Assembly (NCBI GenBank): GCA_008694505.1
Contig: VZDJ01006028.1
Coordinates: 124,001-188,000 of the forward strand
Direction: 5' to 3'
Source of the DNA: Cyanoderma ruficeps
Lineage: Eukaryota > Chordata > Aves > Passeriformes > Timaliidae
DNA: 64,000 bases
How positions within the stretch are numbered: position 1 is the first letter of the stretch; each line of letters begins with the position of its first letter. The notes beneath the pieces were generated by a model, which worked only from the letters and a program-made list of their open reading frames with translations, was not told the DNA's origin and ran no database searches. Positions 36,921 to 51,284 of the stretch are shown piece after piece. Both the position numbers and the translations under genes were made by a program.

Positions 36921-39900
36921 GAAGCAAAAAATCCAAGAAAGAAATATTGTCTACTTTTAATATCAGATGAACCACTATGTGTTCTTCAGCATCTCCTACT
37001 TCAGTAAGCAGCAACCAGCCCAATCGACATCACACAGAGAATAATAATAATGGGATCACATTATGGTACTGCTTCAAGAAGCATCTTCAGTTTCATAAGT
37101 ATGAGCTTAGCCAGACCAAAAACCCAGTGGGATGGGGGACAAACAGATCATTCAAATATTTATGCCATTCCTATTTCATAGTTTTTCTTCTAAACCACAA
37201 TTGACTCAACTATATAGTTCCACATAATAAAGCTTTGTGCAAAACTTTTAAATTAACATCATAGTTATCTACTTTCTTCATGTTAGACTAAATACAGAAC
37301 TTCAATAATAGTCCTCAATAAAATCTGTAGAGATTGGCCTTGCTTTGTGTTGAAACTGCAGCTGTTTCAAGGCACTTACAATGTACCTTGATTCAGGCAG
37401 GAATCTCTGAGGCTAGGTAAAACTTTTGGTAGATCAAAGTTTTAGGACAAGTTTTTCAGTTTTAACATGATAGTCAAGACCCCTTTAAACTAATTCTTAA
37501 ATGTGTATTTCCTTTGACTTTAGAAAGTTAGTACTAAACAGAATTTTTATACTTTTTCCCTGGATTGTCCTAATATGTTCAAAACATAATAGTTTAAAAC
37601 ATAGATACTAATTAATAGTTACTGTTAAAACAGCCAACAAAATTCCACCCATTCAGACTAGCCATAAAATTCCTGTCCCTCAGGCAAACCTTCTGCTGTT
37701 AGACTTCTCTTTCTATAATAGATTTAAAAGTAGGCATGACATGCAGCAAAGACAAAGTTGAGCAGAACCAGGCTGCCTCATCTCCACAGGTAAAAGTCTC
37801 ATGTGAACCAATGCCAGAATTTTCTGCTTGAAATGCATTTGACAAAGCCTCCAGGCCACAAATAAATCTGGTAGAATGAAATATGGTTAAAGCGTGACCT
37901 TTCAGTCAGATTGGGAAAAAAGAAAGGACAGAAATATTCTTCTGAAGATCAAAAGGTCCCTGGTGCAGACACTATTCTTTGTTTTGGATTTGTACAATGC
38001 ATTTACATGCAAAGTCTGCTTTTATGTTCAATGGAAAATAATGAAGAAATACTACCTTTGTAATAGTAATATACGGACTAGCAAAGTGAGGCTCTTTTTT
38101 GATTGCAACCTCTGGCAAACTTCAGGCAAGTATTAAATAATACTTTTTAAAAATTATGAATTTAGACCATCTTTTAAATACTTCTGATAAATAATTTCAA
38201 TATATAAGACATAAATCATTGTAAGAAAAACATGACAGTGTAACTTCTTGTCTTTGAAAAAACCTCCAAGGTCTACAACAGAACCTCATCAACACATAAT
38301 AAATCACAAAACAGAAAGAACAAGCACAGAAGTATATATAAAAACATATACTCACAAGCACAGTAAGTCAAAATAATTTCAAAGTAAATCAACTGAAGAT
38401 GGAATTTAGTTTGACAACTATCTTAGGAATACATTTTAAAATTTAATTTTTTTGGTGTTTGTGTGGTTGGAGCAAAGGTATGGGAGTTAGGAATCATACG
38501 AGCCTATCAAAAGGCTTATATCAGGGAAACTAAGACTAGCAGGACAAAATCTGGCACATATTCATGAAGTATTTTCTTCATATTAGCTGTGAATTACTTA
38601 AGCCTCAATTTTGGAGGACAGAATTCTGCAGTTAAGACTGTACCTTAGACACACTTTGAAAGTGCCTGAGAAGAAAAGCTGTATCAGCTAAAATGTATAT
38701 TCTAAAGCTCTCAGGAGATATAACTGAGAAATACATTCAGAAAAATATCAGGTCTATAGACCATGATATACACTGCAGAGACATTGTCATGGACTTCAGT
38801 ATCGTATTCTCTTCCAAGAACATGAACAACATAGTACAACTTTTTGCTTTTTGGTTATGACTAAATGAAGAAACAGCAAGGAATTTATTAAAAAAAGGGA
38901 AATTTTTGTTAAATAAATAAGATTCATTTTTGATGGAACTATTGCATGACACTGTGTTTTGACGGAGTCAGATTTTGTAACTAATTTTATTGTCTGGATA
39001 TAGCGTACTACAACTATAATAAACAAAAGCCAACAAGAGCATCTCAACAGCTCCACTAAAACTGCTAGACTAGAAATTTTCCCTTCTCAACATAGCTATA
39101 AAGAGTCTTCACAAAGTTCCACCATATTTTCAGACACTCCATCTAAAACTACTGTTCACTAGGTGATAATGTAATCATAGGAGGCCATAATTCAAAACGT
39201 TTTTCCTCTTGTAAAACATTTCTTGATATATATATTTTTCTGTGCTACATAGAAATAGTTCTTTAAAATTTCACCTTCTAAATAAATGGAATGAATTTTG
39301 GACTGACAGCATTTTAACTATTACAGATAAACACTGCATATAAGCCTGATTTACTGTTATGCAATGAAATATACATAAACAAAAATATATAAACACTTTC
39401 CTTCTACCATAAAAAGTGTGAGGATCAAGTAAGACAAAGCAGGATTTCTGAAGCTTTAGCTGTATAACCCCTGTGGGGCTCCAATGGCTCAACCAACAAA
39501 AAATCATTCTATGCAGGAGCCAGGAGGTTTTCTAGCACATCCTGGTCTCATGAAACTCTCATTCTTCCATTTTGTTCATATATGGAAGACAGAATTCTAA
39601 TTGTTCTGTCACTACCATCCATACATGCAGTAGGTTTCACTCACAAAATACTGAACATGTACAGAGAAACCGCTTTTACTGAAGGATAAAGGTATTTAGA
39701 TGGCAGTGACTAAAACAACCATGAATTTCTAGGCATTATGATAATATACATTACTTACCATAGGAAAAGAATATTAAAGCTAAAAGCTGATTATTAGCAT
39801 CAAGCACTTTTGCAAAGTGTACGTGACCATCTGCCAGTGAGCTTGTAATGAATCATACAGACAAACACAATCACAGTGCAACATCACCAGAAGAGAAAAC

Positions 39901-42900
39901 ACAAAGGCACATAAACTCAACTATGTTTTTTTCTACTGTGGAAAAAAGATCAAAGTAAAACTTTGTGTTTTTAAATGATAACACAGTTTCCCCAAGTGCT
40001 GATTTTCTAGAAGTGCAAGATTACAGTTCAGATGATAATGTAAAAGCATGCATGTATAATGCACGCATAATGTGCTATAATTGCAGCAAAGTAGAAATTT
40101 ACCAAATCTATCTACATCAATAGAGCAATATAAACATCTGTTCTTCCTTGCAATTAATACTGGCTGCAAAGACGACTGGGCCTGGGTCTGTTCTTATTAC
40201 CTTATACTAGTTTCAGCTTCTTTGCTGCAGTCTTCGCTTACTCTTCTGGTACTTGGTTATTACAGTATTTAGACACATCCCAGTGTTTCTTTCCATTTAA
40301 GAATCATGTCCTTTCAAGAAACTCAGAAAGCAACCCCGAAGGAAACAAAAAAAGCTGCAGTTTTGACTTATGAAATGCAGTCTGTGTGCAGAGAAAATTC
40401 TGGGCTGGAACAAGTTGTCCTGTCAACAGTCAAGACATTCTCTTAGCAAAAAATTTACATTCACTCATTTTTAATTTCCATGCTAGTCCAAACTAGTCAA
40501 ATGCAGAGAGCAAACTGGTGGCATACATCATAATTAGAAGCAACCAGTGAAAAGTTTTTGTGACCAAAGTGTACCAAGGCAGCAAGATTCTATTAGTATG
40601 AGGCCATTGTACTATAAACAAGGACCACAGAGTGGTAAAAAGGAATTAAAGAACTGATTTTTATCCTGGAAAATCGGCTATGTAAATAAAACAGAGCTCT
40701 TTTTAGGAGCTAATTGGGGTATTAAAGTTATTTGTAAATCATTGTAGAACATAATTGTGTGCTCATAGATTATAGTCATGTGCATAGATTAAGGACATCA
40801 GCCACAGAAGTAGGTGGGTGTCCTTCCCAGGATGGGCTCTGAGCAACAATCAGATGCATCCAGAAAGTCCAACAGGTTTCTAGAACTGTTTCTTCTTGGC
40901 TATTTTGTCACATATGCTATGTATATCTGAGTATACTACATCTTCAAAAACAATTTTTGAATAAAAATGGCCTTTTGACTCAGCAGGTATTTGTAAACTA
41001 ACATTTAAAGGACGTATTCCACAAAAAAATGATGCTATGTCTTCCTCCTTCCACTTTGAGCCAATTTCCCTGGTATGGAAGCAGGATGTACTTCAAGTTC
41101 TCATGTCTTCACTGGTAATAAAGGATAAAATTAGTGCCAGGCTCAACAATCTATCTTTATTAAATAAAAATAGTAATTTACATGCACATCCTGAATATGT
41201 AAAATTTCCTTTCTTTCTTGTCTGTTAGCAATGTATTGAATACAGGGATTATTGTGAGTTTCACAGATGTAATACAGACAAAGAAACAGCAGCGGTGCAC
41301 TAGAATATTAGAAAAGCAGCATATAACTTGCAGAAAGTAATTATCTGGTAGTACCTTTTTTAACCTAGGATGTAAAGTGAGATGCCAAGTAGATGATTTA
41401 TGCTCTCTCTTGTAATATAGTTAATACTAAAACTGAAAGCATGATAAATGAAGGTAAATATTCTCAGGGCTCTTTCTGTTAGACTGGGAGTTGAGTGCTT
41501 AAAAATCCTCCACACGCATTCATCTGAATATTATAAAAGTTCTACCTGCAGCCACAGTAAGTTTTAGCAAGTTAAACCTGCATGTGACTGTGGATTGCAT
41601 TGTAGACAGGAACCCCATTCCAATTTAATTTGAAGTTTTCTACAGCATCCAAGGTATTGAGAGGACTTGCTTCTTATTAGGTACAATAAACACATACATG
41701 CCAATAAAAAGGAGTTGAACAGTATAAGATTTATAAATAGGTACATGAAAACAACATCTTGAAAGCAATGCCAAATATGTAGATGTTATCAGTATTTACT
41801 TTCACATTCTGGAAAGGAAGGTCTTACAATGGGACTTCAGAATTTACATTTCTGGGACTGCTAACTGAACTACTCAGAAACCAGGATTCTGGCTTTCAAA
41901 ATCATGCTAAGAAAATACGGTTTTTATTTACTTGGTGCCTTCTGTCGCCGTTTTGCAGAGGAACATTTTCATGCTTCTGTAACTACGAGGAATAGAATTA
42001 TTTCTCCTAAATTTAAGCTATAATTTCTTTCCCTATCTAATTAGGTCACAATCTAGGATATAACACACCAAAAGGACAGAGTAACATAATCACTGGCAAC
42101 ACCCCAAAACAAGGCAAGACTTATCTTTTACCTCAAAATTCTTGAGAAAATTTGAAACAGCTGCAGTTTACATTTCAAATACAACCTAAACTACTCATGC
42201 ACAAAACATGTTAAAAAGATCTTAGGCTTTTCCAAGCTCATAGATCAGAGATACATTCTTAGTTAAAGATGCAAAGGGAGACATACTAGAACTTTTGGAA
42301 CTCTCTAAACCTGCACTGAGAACCTCTGAAAATCTGTCATTCATTTATGAACATTAAACATTTTAAAATTTTAACCACAAAGCATTTTAAAGTACAAAAT
42401 ACATGGCTATTCCAGTTCAGAGACATTGTTAGAAGTTGACTCTAACAGCTGAGACCAGAGCAGAATATAAAAATTAGAAACAGAATAAGGATTTAGTAAT
42501 CACTTATTCTTCTGGTTTTATTCTCCTGCTTGTAACTTTTATTTCTGCTGAACTTGGCAGATGTCCCACAGAATGGGGGATGTCCAGTATTACACAGTCA
42601 AGTCTTATGTCTCATATGAAAAGCATATGGAGTATGGCTTTCCACATATTTTCATTGAAACCAGGATGATTTTCAGATGCCTGGTAAACTGGAAAAATGA
42701 CACAATGCATACATGGATAAAACCTTCATGTACAGCAGATGCACTCCCAACTACAGTGTATTTGATGTCCATGTACAGAGCTGTTACACAGTCCCAAACT
42801 GTCCTGAATTTCAACAATTAGTATTTAGGATTCACAACACTATAGAAGAATATTAACTAGAAAAAAAGAAGGAGAAAATGAAAAGGACAAGATAAGAAAT

Positions 42901-45900
42901 CCTCTCTTTTTCCTTTCTAATTCTGAATACTTTAATTTCTGTTTGTCTTCAGTTCATTAAAATGACTTCATTCCACCAGCTGTGATATGGTGCAATATTT
43001 ACTAAGACATCTGCCAGTTCATTTTTTTGGAAACAGGTGCCTTCTTCTGACATGGAAGAGCCACAAAAGAGATGGAATCTGAGGAATGAACATTTAATGA
43101 ATTTAGAAACATTGAGAAATCAATGAAAGGAACTCAGTTTCACTTATTGTAAAGCCTGATTTGGACCAGCCAAAAAAGCCAATATTTTAACTAGTGGTAA
43201 CACCTCTTGAAAATGCTTCCAATTGTTTAACTGGTCCACAGAATGTTTGGTGAGAAATCTGTATCTTTAAAAAAGATTCTCACTGTGTAAAGCTAATGCA
43301 AATGGCAACTGTGTGAGGATTCACACGTTCTGGTTTCTTTTAAAAATACACTTGTATTTCAAAAAAAGACAGTTCTTGGCTACTGTTCATGTCATTAACA
43401 GTTATAAAAGCCTCGGGCCATCCTCTGTAAGCTGGCACGGGGCATCTGCAAATTACAATAATGCAGAACAGACCCACATTTTGTTTACTTCAGCGGCTTC
43501 TGATCATTTTCCATGACAGATGCATCACAGAAAGGTTCTGACTGATACTAGAAAAGACTTCTAAATGAGAACCCCCCTGTTCACTTTTAAAGCATCACTT
43601 TTTTTTTTAGTCCTCGAGGCTATCAGTTTATTGAAATAGCTCTCTTAAAAGCATGTGTTATTTTTCTTTATTGGGTGTACTGTAGTCTAAAACTATGGGC
43701 CAGCAGAGTTAGGTCAGAGGTAAGTGAGTGCAGATTTTCTGCCCCCATTGCAGAATCAGCAGGGTAAAAAACATATGAATACAAAGGTGCCCACTTCACA
43801 TCAAATAAAAGTTCAAAAATAGAGGTTTTAAAACTAGAGAAATTAATCTATCAAAGTTAATGAGGAGCAATCTGATTTTGATGTAAAATCTGTGGCTTTT
43901 TCAGTTTATGATGTCCATGAAATGCATTTTTAAAAAATTATTCACTGTAAATATGTTTAAATAAGTTTTCTTTTTTTTTTTTTAATACTGAAAACAAAAG
44001 ATGCAATTAAGCCATTGATAATTGAGAATAATTTGTCTGGTTGCAAACATCTCAGCCAAGAAGGTTTTTGTGTGGGTAATAATTGTCTAGGAAGCACAGT
44101 CTCACTCTGATGCTTCTAGCAATTGGAATAACTGTATTCTTTTCCATGTCATTGATGGAATTGATAATATAGAATTAAGTTGTCCCAATATTGCAAAGAA
44201 ATATGAAACCATAACAATTTCCAATATTAAACCCACAGCTGCATTAGATTGGAATAATTGTGTTTAACGGTTTGCAGGCATTAATATTAGCTTCTAACTG
44301 AAAGGTTTAATTTAATGTCTATGAGAAAATGCAAGAATTATTTCAACTATATTAATTATATTTTTATCATCTGAAGCGGAATATTTTTTCCTATAAGCAC
44401 TTTTCACATGGAGGTCCAACATAAACATTTTTCTTTCTTTCATCAAAGTGATGAAGGTTTGATGAGAAAAATTAGGAGATGTAAAAGCTTATTAAATCAC
44501 TTAATTCATGCTGCTGCCAGCATGGGATTTTCCTTTACATTTTTCAGTGTTTTGCCATCTGTATTACTCATACAACAGGGATTCCACTGCTTCTCATGAG
44601 AGCCTTTTCTACAGTCTCATAGATTTTAGAATCAGAAGACATATCTTTATACTCTGTATGAAATTAAAACAAATTTTAGGCCATGACTCCCTACAGTTTC
44701 CCTGCCTGCTGTAGTCCTGCCTGGAATGCTTCCCAGCTGGCTGAAAACCTGGTCCATTGCTAGTCCATCCCTCCTCACCATGGGCTGCACTGGGGTTCCA
44801 GAACAGTCCCTGCTTAAACATTGCAACTGCCATTTACCAAAGGTACAGTGTTCTTAGCTTTGCAAGATGTGCCTACAGTGTAAAATAATTATGTTTCCAG
44901 GGTGAACAATCTATTTAGACCCAATTTCTTACTGGCCTGTTTTTGGGTTTTTTTTTAATCAATTCACAGTCCAAGTGAATCCATTACCAAAAGAGAAGAG
45001 TCACAAAACAATACAATTTGGATACAATAATCTGAAAATTGTAATAAAATGAAAAATCCTGATAATACACTAACAGCAGCACTTTAAAATGAGACAATGA
45101 AACACATATGAAATCTTGAATAACCATCGCTTATCTCCATAAGTTTCATGACATTCATTTCACTTAAATTCTGGTGCTGTCATCTGAACTTGTTACCCAG
45201 GAGTCTCCTGATCAACAGCGAGATCCACAAGGAAATCTTGGTTGACCTGTTATATGCATTTAATCAAAGAAGGGCATCTTAACACCCAGAACCAGGATAC
45301 AATCTTCATTATTGCAAAAATAAAATATTCTAAGCTGACTGAGTTAGGAGACATTGTCATTTCATGACATCATATAATAAATATTTGAATATATGGATTT
45401 TGCTTCCTAAAAATGATACTCAAATGGGTGAACAGGCCAAGGAAAGCAGAAATCAGTAGAAGAACATCAGCTGATCGCTAATTTCATGAACTAGAAATAA
45501 AGTTATTTATTCAAGAAAAATGCTATTCACTGGACATTGCTATTAAGGCTCAGGCCACAATGCTGAAGCAGTATCAAATCAGAATGTATCCTTTAAAAGC
45601 AAAGGTGAAGCTTTCTTAGTTATTTATAATAGAATTTGATCACAGATTTGACTGAAAATATTGACATAAAAATTAAGTAACAGCATAGAAATACAATTAA
45701 GATGTTCTATAATCAAGCTTAACTTCAAGCTAATAAGCTAAGATTAAACTATTTGCTTTGTAAATAGAAGTCACTTTGGTTGTGGCTAGCCTGAATGTGG
45801 ATGCACATTTAAACAATGTAGACATCACCAATGTCATCTCCAAATTTCCTGGACATATATTTCTAGGGAGACAGAATAATGATTTCTAAAGTTCTGAATT

Positions 45901-48059
45901 TTCTGTGTAGGGAAATTACTCAAGTAATAATTCAGATTTAGATAAAAGTCCAGTAAAAGGACTTTCTAATTGATTTGTGCTGGGAAGAAAATATACCAGT
46001 TAAATGATAGGATACTTGTAAGAGATTTGGTCTTGTCTACATATTCTACTGGAGATGGAGGATTATCTTTCCAGCAAAGGATTTATTTGGAGAGATAAAA
46101 ACCAGAATGTTACTCAGCCAGTGAGGTTCTTACATTAATATTTACAGAGCAATAAGTTGTATGGAGGCAGGGAGTCCAAACTCAAAGAAACCCTAATCTT
46201 GGTATCTGTATGCAGCTAATCTTTGTGCTGTCCCATCACGGGTTCTGATGCCTCACCTAACCAGGGAGAAAAAACTCCATTTTAATTCCTTCCTTTGCTT
46301 GTACAGCAGTAAGACCAACAACAAAAAGAATGCCCAGTTTTTGTGGCAGAATCAGCAAGAGGGTGGGCAATGTTTTTGAGAGCTATTACTGAACTATGTT
46401 TATTAGTACTGAAAAAAAGAAAATATTTATCTTTATGGAGTGCAAAAATAGTTTGCAGTTGCTCTGTCCTCTTCAAATTACACATCCATAATACAGTTCA
46501 ACAAATATGAATATATGAAAACATGCTGCAAATATTTTTCTTGCACTGTCCATAAAAAGGTTAGTGCATGTACTATATTTTTTTTCTTGAGGGAAACAGA
46601 TGTCAGGAACTAGGTACCTTACTGTTGCCGTAAATGTCCTCTCCCTCTCTGAAAGTGTTGTTTATTCCTCTTACATGGTTTTTCACTTCCTTTCCATTCC
46701 CTCTTTGACACCAGTTTATCTTTGAATTCAGATCTTAACTTGAACATGCTCTTGGGAAGTGTGACATGATGTTATTATCAAGTAAGTGTGCTCTTACCAG
46801 ATGAGAGAACCTTCCGCTAACCTGACTGACTGCTTACAAGAGGAAGGATTTAAATCACAGTGACTGGGGTGATTGGTTAGGCTATCTTGCTGTCAGCTGC
46901 TTAGACGTTTTAAAAATACACTCCTTTAAACAAACTGCATATGCGTTTTTCTTTAGGATGTCAGTAAGGCAGATTTCTCATTTTCCAAAAGCCTTCTGGA
47001 TTCTCTCAGAGTTTGCTGCCTTTTTACATCAACATAATACAGCATACACATAATACAACAAAAGTCAAAACCTTACATAAAGATTTTAGGTTTAAATTGT
47101 CCAAATGCACAAAACTGTAATTTAAAAGACATTTTTCAAAGCATAGAAACAGTATATAAGCATACAGAGTAAGAACATCTGTTAAGTTTTTTAACTTCTA
47201 ATTCAACAGCAAAGAGTAAATACATAAGTGCTATGGGAACAATTTTTTAAAACAGGTTTTAAAGGCTTTACTACACACTAGCACACAAGTTATTTTGTTC
47301 AGTTTCAACCAATTATAACCTGTTTAAATAAGTACTTTATTATGCTTTTCCCAGTATGGGAGATAGGTCACAGCACTTAACACTGTCAGATATTCAGCAG
47401 TGCAATTGTAAGATCCTTAACATTAGCTGTAATTTCCATGTTAGTTTTGAACTTTTTCTATTTAAGATGTAATTACACTTGTTACCAGCTAAAGTTTGCT
47501 GTCATCACATAACTGAAGAGAATAAGCAGAGCCTATGGGCACTATAGCCTAACTATATAAAAATGTTAAGGAGGAAGGACGTGTAGCAACCAATCTTCAT
47601 AATCTTGGGACTCACTTCCTACTTCTGTATGTCAATGACTCATCTTTCAAAGATTAAAATAACATTCATTATTAGAAAATGCTCGCAGTGAAAGACACTA
47701 CCATCTGTCCTACAAACAGGAACTTCATTAATGCACAGTGAGAGCCTTCTTTGATATGTGCCTACATTATTTGTATAGACTAGAGCCCGATAGATACTTG
47801 TCACTTCTACTTTAGATATCACTTGAAAATTTGAACTGAAAAAGGAAATCACTATAAAAGTAATGAAGCAGTAGAAATTAAAGAAACATATTTAACAAGG
47901 CTTTGGAATGTGGAAGTGATAATTACAGGAATTAAAAAAAACCCCATTAATTCATTTTATTGTTATTACTCAAGATGTGATATCATAAAGTCCAAATCTA
48001 AATTAATATGACCAGTTCTATTTTAGGTACAGTGGCATCAACAACATACTAAGCACACA

Positions 48060-48105
48060 CATATATACAGATATAATTCTGTATATATAAAATATATAAT
48101 GTCTT
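48060..48105. repeat. AT/CA-rich microsatellite-like stretch
   Basis: CACACATATATACAG passes into TATATATAAAATATATAA. Simple dinucleotide-type sequence with interruptions. Confidence 0.7.
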
Positions 48106-48429
48106 TTAATGTTAATACAATGTTACATTAAAAAAGTGGGACACCAAAGTAAGTTTATAATTTGAAAATATGATCACATTAAATATCTGATTATATGAGA
48201 AAAATATCCCAAGTTTAACCCAAGACAGTCCAGGAAAGCCAATCCAGCCAGTGGCTACAAAGAAAGCAATGAAGTTCACATATTGGTAGCAGAGGTGCTG
48301 AATTTAGACCTTCTCAATTCAAAGCAATAAGTATATAATCTACTTGTGTGAAGCTCTGATGGTTGTCTAACCATCCTTATGATAGCAAAGTTGAATGTAA
48401 TTTACTGAGGCAGAACTAATATAATAAGC

Positions 48430-49280
48430 TTAATAAGCAAGTCACGTCTCAAATATTATGGAGGAGCCAGAGAGATTATGCTACAAAATTCAGTATGTTG
48501 ATGATAAGGACTAAGATAGGGATTTTAGACACATTAATGAAAGCATAGCATCAAAAAAGGGAGAGAATAAAACATCAAAGAAATAAAGGAAACATAACTT
48601 GCAGATTGTAGATTTAAATGCATTGAAGGATGGTGGCAATGTCAATAGTTAAAGAGAAAAAGGGAGCATGGAAGAATTTCCAAGGAAATACACAAAATCT
48701 GGTTTTGGCTGCATTATGCTTCTACTAGTGCTGTGACATCTAGGAAAAATACTGTGTACTGAAATGATGGATTGAATGCTACAAGGCAAGATGGGAAAAA
48801 ACAGACTGAGTCACCAAGACAGAGTGGTAACTGAAATTTTTCAGTGAATCAGATTATTGACCTCTTGTCCCTTCAGCAGAAGTACAATATGAGAACTACT
48901 GGGCAAATGCCCTCCCTTGTAAGGCAGGGCACTCAAAGGAGACGTGATGGAACGTTAGAGATGGAACATGAAGATGATTATGAATTCACAAGATGTTACA
49001 CCAGATGTTCTAAGTGAATAGAAATAAGCGGCAGCTGAGAAAGTGAGTGGAATCCTGAGACTGTTAAAGAAGTCATGAGAGACTGGTGCAGAAGCTCAGA
49101 TGGAATAAAAAAGATGACAAGCAAATGGTGGGGAAAGCAGGGATAATTGGTAAGGTATTATCATTAAAGTGCTAAAAATCTGAACTATGAGTCTGGATGA
49201 AAAGAAATTGTTTGGCTTGTAGGAAAACATAATAACTTATCACTCCTCTCTTTGAAAAAGAGTGTGAGATCTAAAAACAG
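48430..49280. other. purine-biased stretch
   Basis: Over about 850 bases the + strand is clearly richer in A+G than its surroundings, in several lines near 65-70% by eye, with recurrent GGAA/GAAAG words. No open frame of note and no repeat family that I recognise. It may be an old unrecognised insertion or a transcription-linked skew. Confidence 0.4.
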
Positions 49281-49625
49281 ACAAGATTTTCAGCAGCCTA
49301 AAAATCCAATAGGGTCCTAGATCCTGTTCCCTGTTTTTTTAAGTTACAAGTTCATGAGTCTTGTCCTTGTTGACATTTGTTTCTGAGAAAAATGCTAAAC
49401 TACTTACAGAGAAGGAAAATATTTTGAAGACAGCAAATGGAACTATCATAAACTAATATTAAAGTACCAGGAACCAAAGGTGGGAACTTAACATTGACTG
49501 TCAAAATGTGAGGAATGTAAATGCCAAGAATATATAAAATACTTTATTAATGTATTCCACGTTTCAGATGATTTTTCATCTCAGATTGGATTTTGAAGTT
49601 ACATTACAGCATTTTCATTTATATA

Positions 49626-49656
49626 TTTGGTGCTGCTGTAAGAAAGCAGCACCAAA
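49626..49656. repeat. perfect hairpin, 12-bp stem and 7-base loop
   Basis: TTTGGTGCTGCT (49626-49637) and AGCAGCACCAAA (49645-49656) pair without mismatch around GTAAGAA. The arms resemble AGCAGCAC words of some microRNAs, but the stem stops after 12 bp, which argues against a microRNA precursor. Confidence 0.75.
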
Positions 49657-49863
49657 ACCTGCTTGTTTACATGGTTTTGCCTTTAGTTTGCCCATACTTT
49701 ATGATGTAGTTTTCCCTTCCTAAAATGAGTAAACTCCTGAAATGAGAACTTATCTACTAAATCAATATCTTGAAAGTTTCAGGTGGCAAAATTTGCAGAT
49801 AGCAGACAAAAGCCAAGTCAACATTTTCTTCTATTATTTAAGTTTATATGCTTCCTTTTCTAT

Positions 49864-49885
49864 CAGAGATCTCACAAGATCTCTG
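49864..49885. repeat. perfect hairpin, 9-bp stem and 4-base loop
   Basis: CAGAGATCT and AGATCTCTG pair around CACA, 210 bp from the hairpin at 49.63 kb. No function is implied. Confidence 0.7.
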
Positions 49886-51000
49886 TATCTGCCTGTCAAA
49901 CAGAAGCTGTGCAGCTGTAAGTAAAATAATAATTGGAAAGATAACATTAGTAGAATTCAGGCATCTGTCTCAAAGCAGCCTAGTCATATGCTGTATGGAA
50001 GAAACCCATGATTGGCTGAGTAAGGGAATTTACTGTTTCCCAGGAAAGGAAATTGCCTGCACACATCTGGCAAAATGTTCTAAATGTTTAGTTTTAAAAA
50101 ATACACATTTCAGCTCTGCTTATAAGGTGAGTTCTGTGGAGTGGGTATCTTCTTTCAAAAAAGGGAAAGATCTAATTTGTACTTTAAATATACCAATCCA
50201 CTATTTGGTATTTTATGGCATATACTGTATACACTCAGCTCTAAAGCAAGCAGGAACTTACAGGCTAAAAGCTATATTTCAGTTTACAGGAAAAATGTAT
50301 CATGAATGTAAATACAACACTCCATATCGACAGCAGAAATGAAAGATGAAGAGAACAAACATGAAAGAAATGCTGAGAAGATGTGACTAGTCTGAATTAT
50401 AATTTTTACTCAGTTTCTGACATTTATGAGACTCCATGCCAAATTATTTAAATTCCTCGCTACATGTCTAAAAAAGAAATGGTCATTCTCATAACTGACA
50501 GGGGACAGATCTTCTCAGTCATTCAGTTTTTAGAATAAGCCCTCCCTTTCAAGCAGACTTGTTGAAATGCCTCTAAGGCTCAGTAAAAAGGCTGTATTCA
50601 GGCATCTTCCTTCCTCTTCCTCAGATTTCAAGGACAAAAATGGATTTAACTTGCCTTACTTTTCACACCAGTTTTCTAAATTTAGCTGTTACTACTTTCT
50701 TTCCCCCTGAACTCTGACTGGCTTTGACTCTCTGGAGAGGCAGAGAAGACCACTTCCTCCTCCACAGCTGGGAAAGCTGCTCCCAAAGGGATAGAAAGGG
50801 TGAAAGATCACAATCAACTGCTCCAAAAGATGCACCAAATACGGCACTAAGCTGCAGCAAAGGGTTAAAGGGATGTATATTTATTTCGTTGGCAAGGTGA
50901 ACAATCACTAACTTTCCTGGACAGTGGGAGAGAGCACCTCATTAAAGCAGTATGAGTCCATTGGACTCAGATGGAGAAACAGCAAACCCTCTCTCAGTAA

Positions 51001-51018
51001 TGTGTGTGTGTGGGGGGG
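51001..51018. repeat. (TG)6 followed by G run
   Basis: Six TG units run into seven G. Likely length-variable. Confidence 0.9.
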
Positions 51019-51265
51019 TTGTATTTCAGTTACTGCCCCTACAGCCTGGGATTATCAATGAAAAGTTGGGGAAAACATTACCATGGTGCACCTCAGGGTG
51101 TTACTACAAGACGTAGATGAGAAACACAGTGAGTAGAAGCTGTGGTGGTGCCTGCTGTGCCGGTAAGACTTCCATTAGGAGTTTGTTGTCACTTCTCAAT
51201 ATAATATTTGTGCTTTCTCTACCTTTTCCCCACGCTGCAGACAGCCATAGCAACTGGCCATTTAC

Positions 51266-51284
51266 TCATTCATTCATTCATTCA
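51266..51284. repeat. (TCAT)n microsatellite
   Basis: Nearly five perfect TCAT units, followed directly by an A/C-only tract to about 51325. Confidence 0.9.

Noticed and set aside
49848..50342. 164-codon open frame on the + strand
   Set aside because: Longest frame apart from those running over N bases, but without a recognised domain or splice context; about this length is expected by chance in 64 kb of AT-rich DNA.
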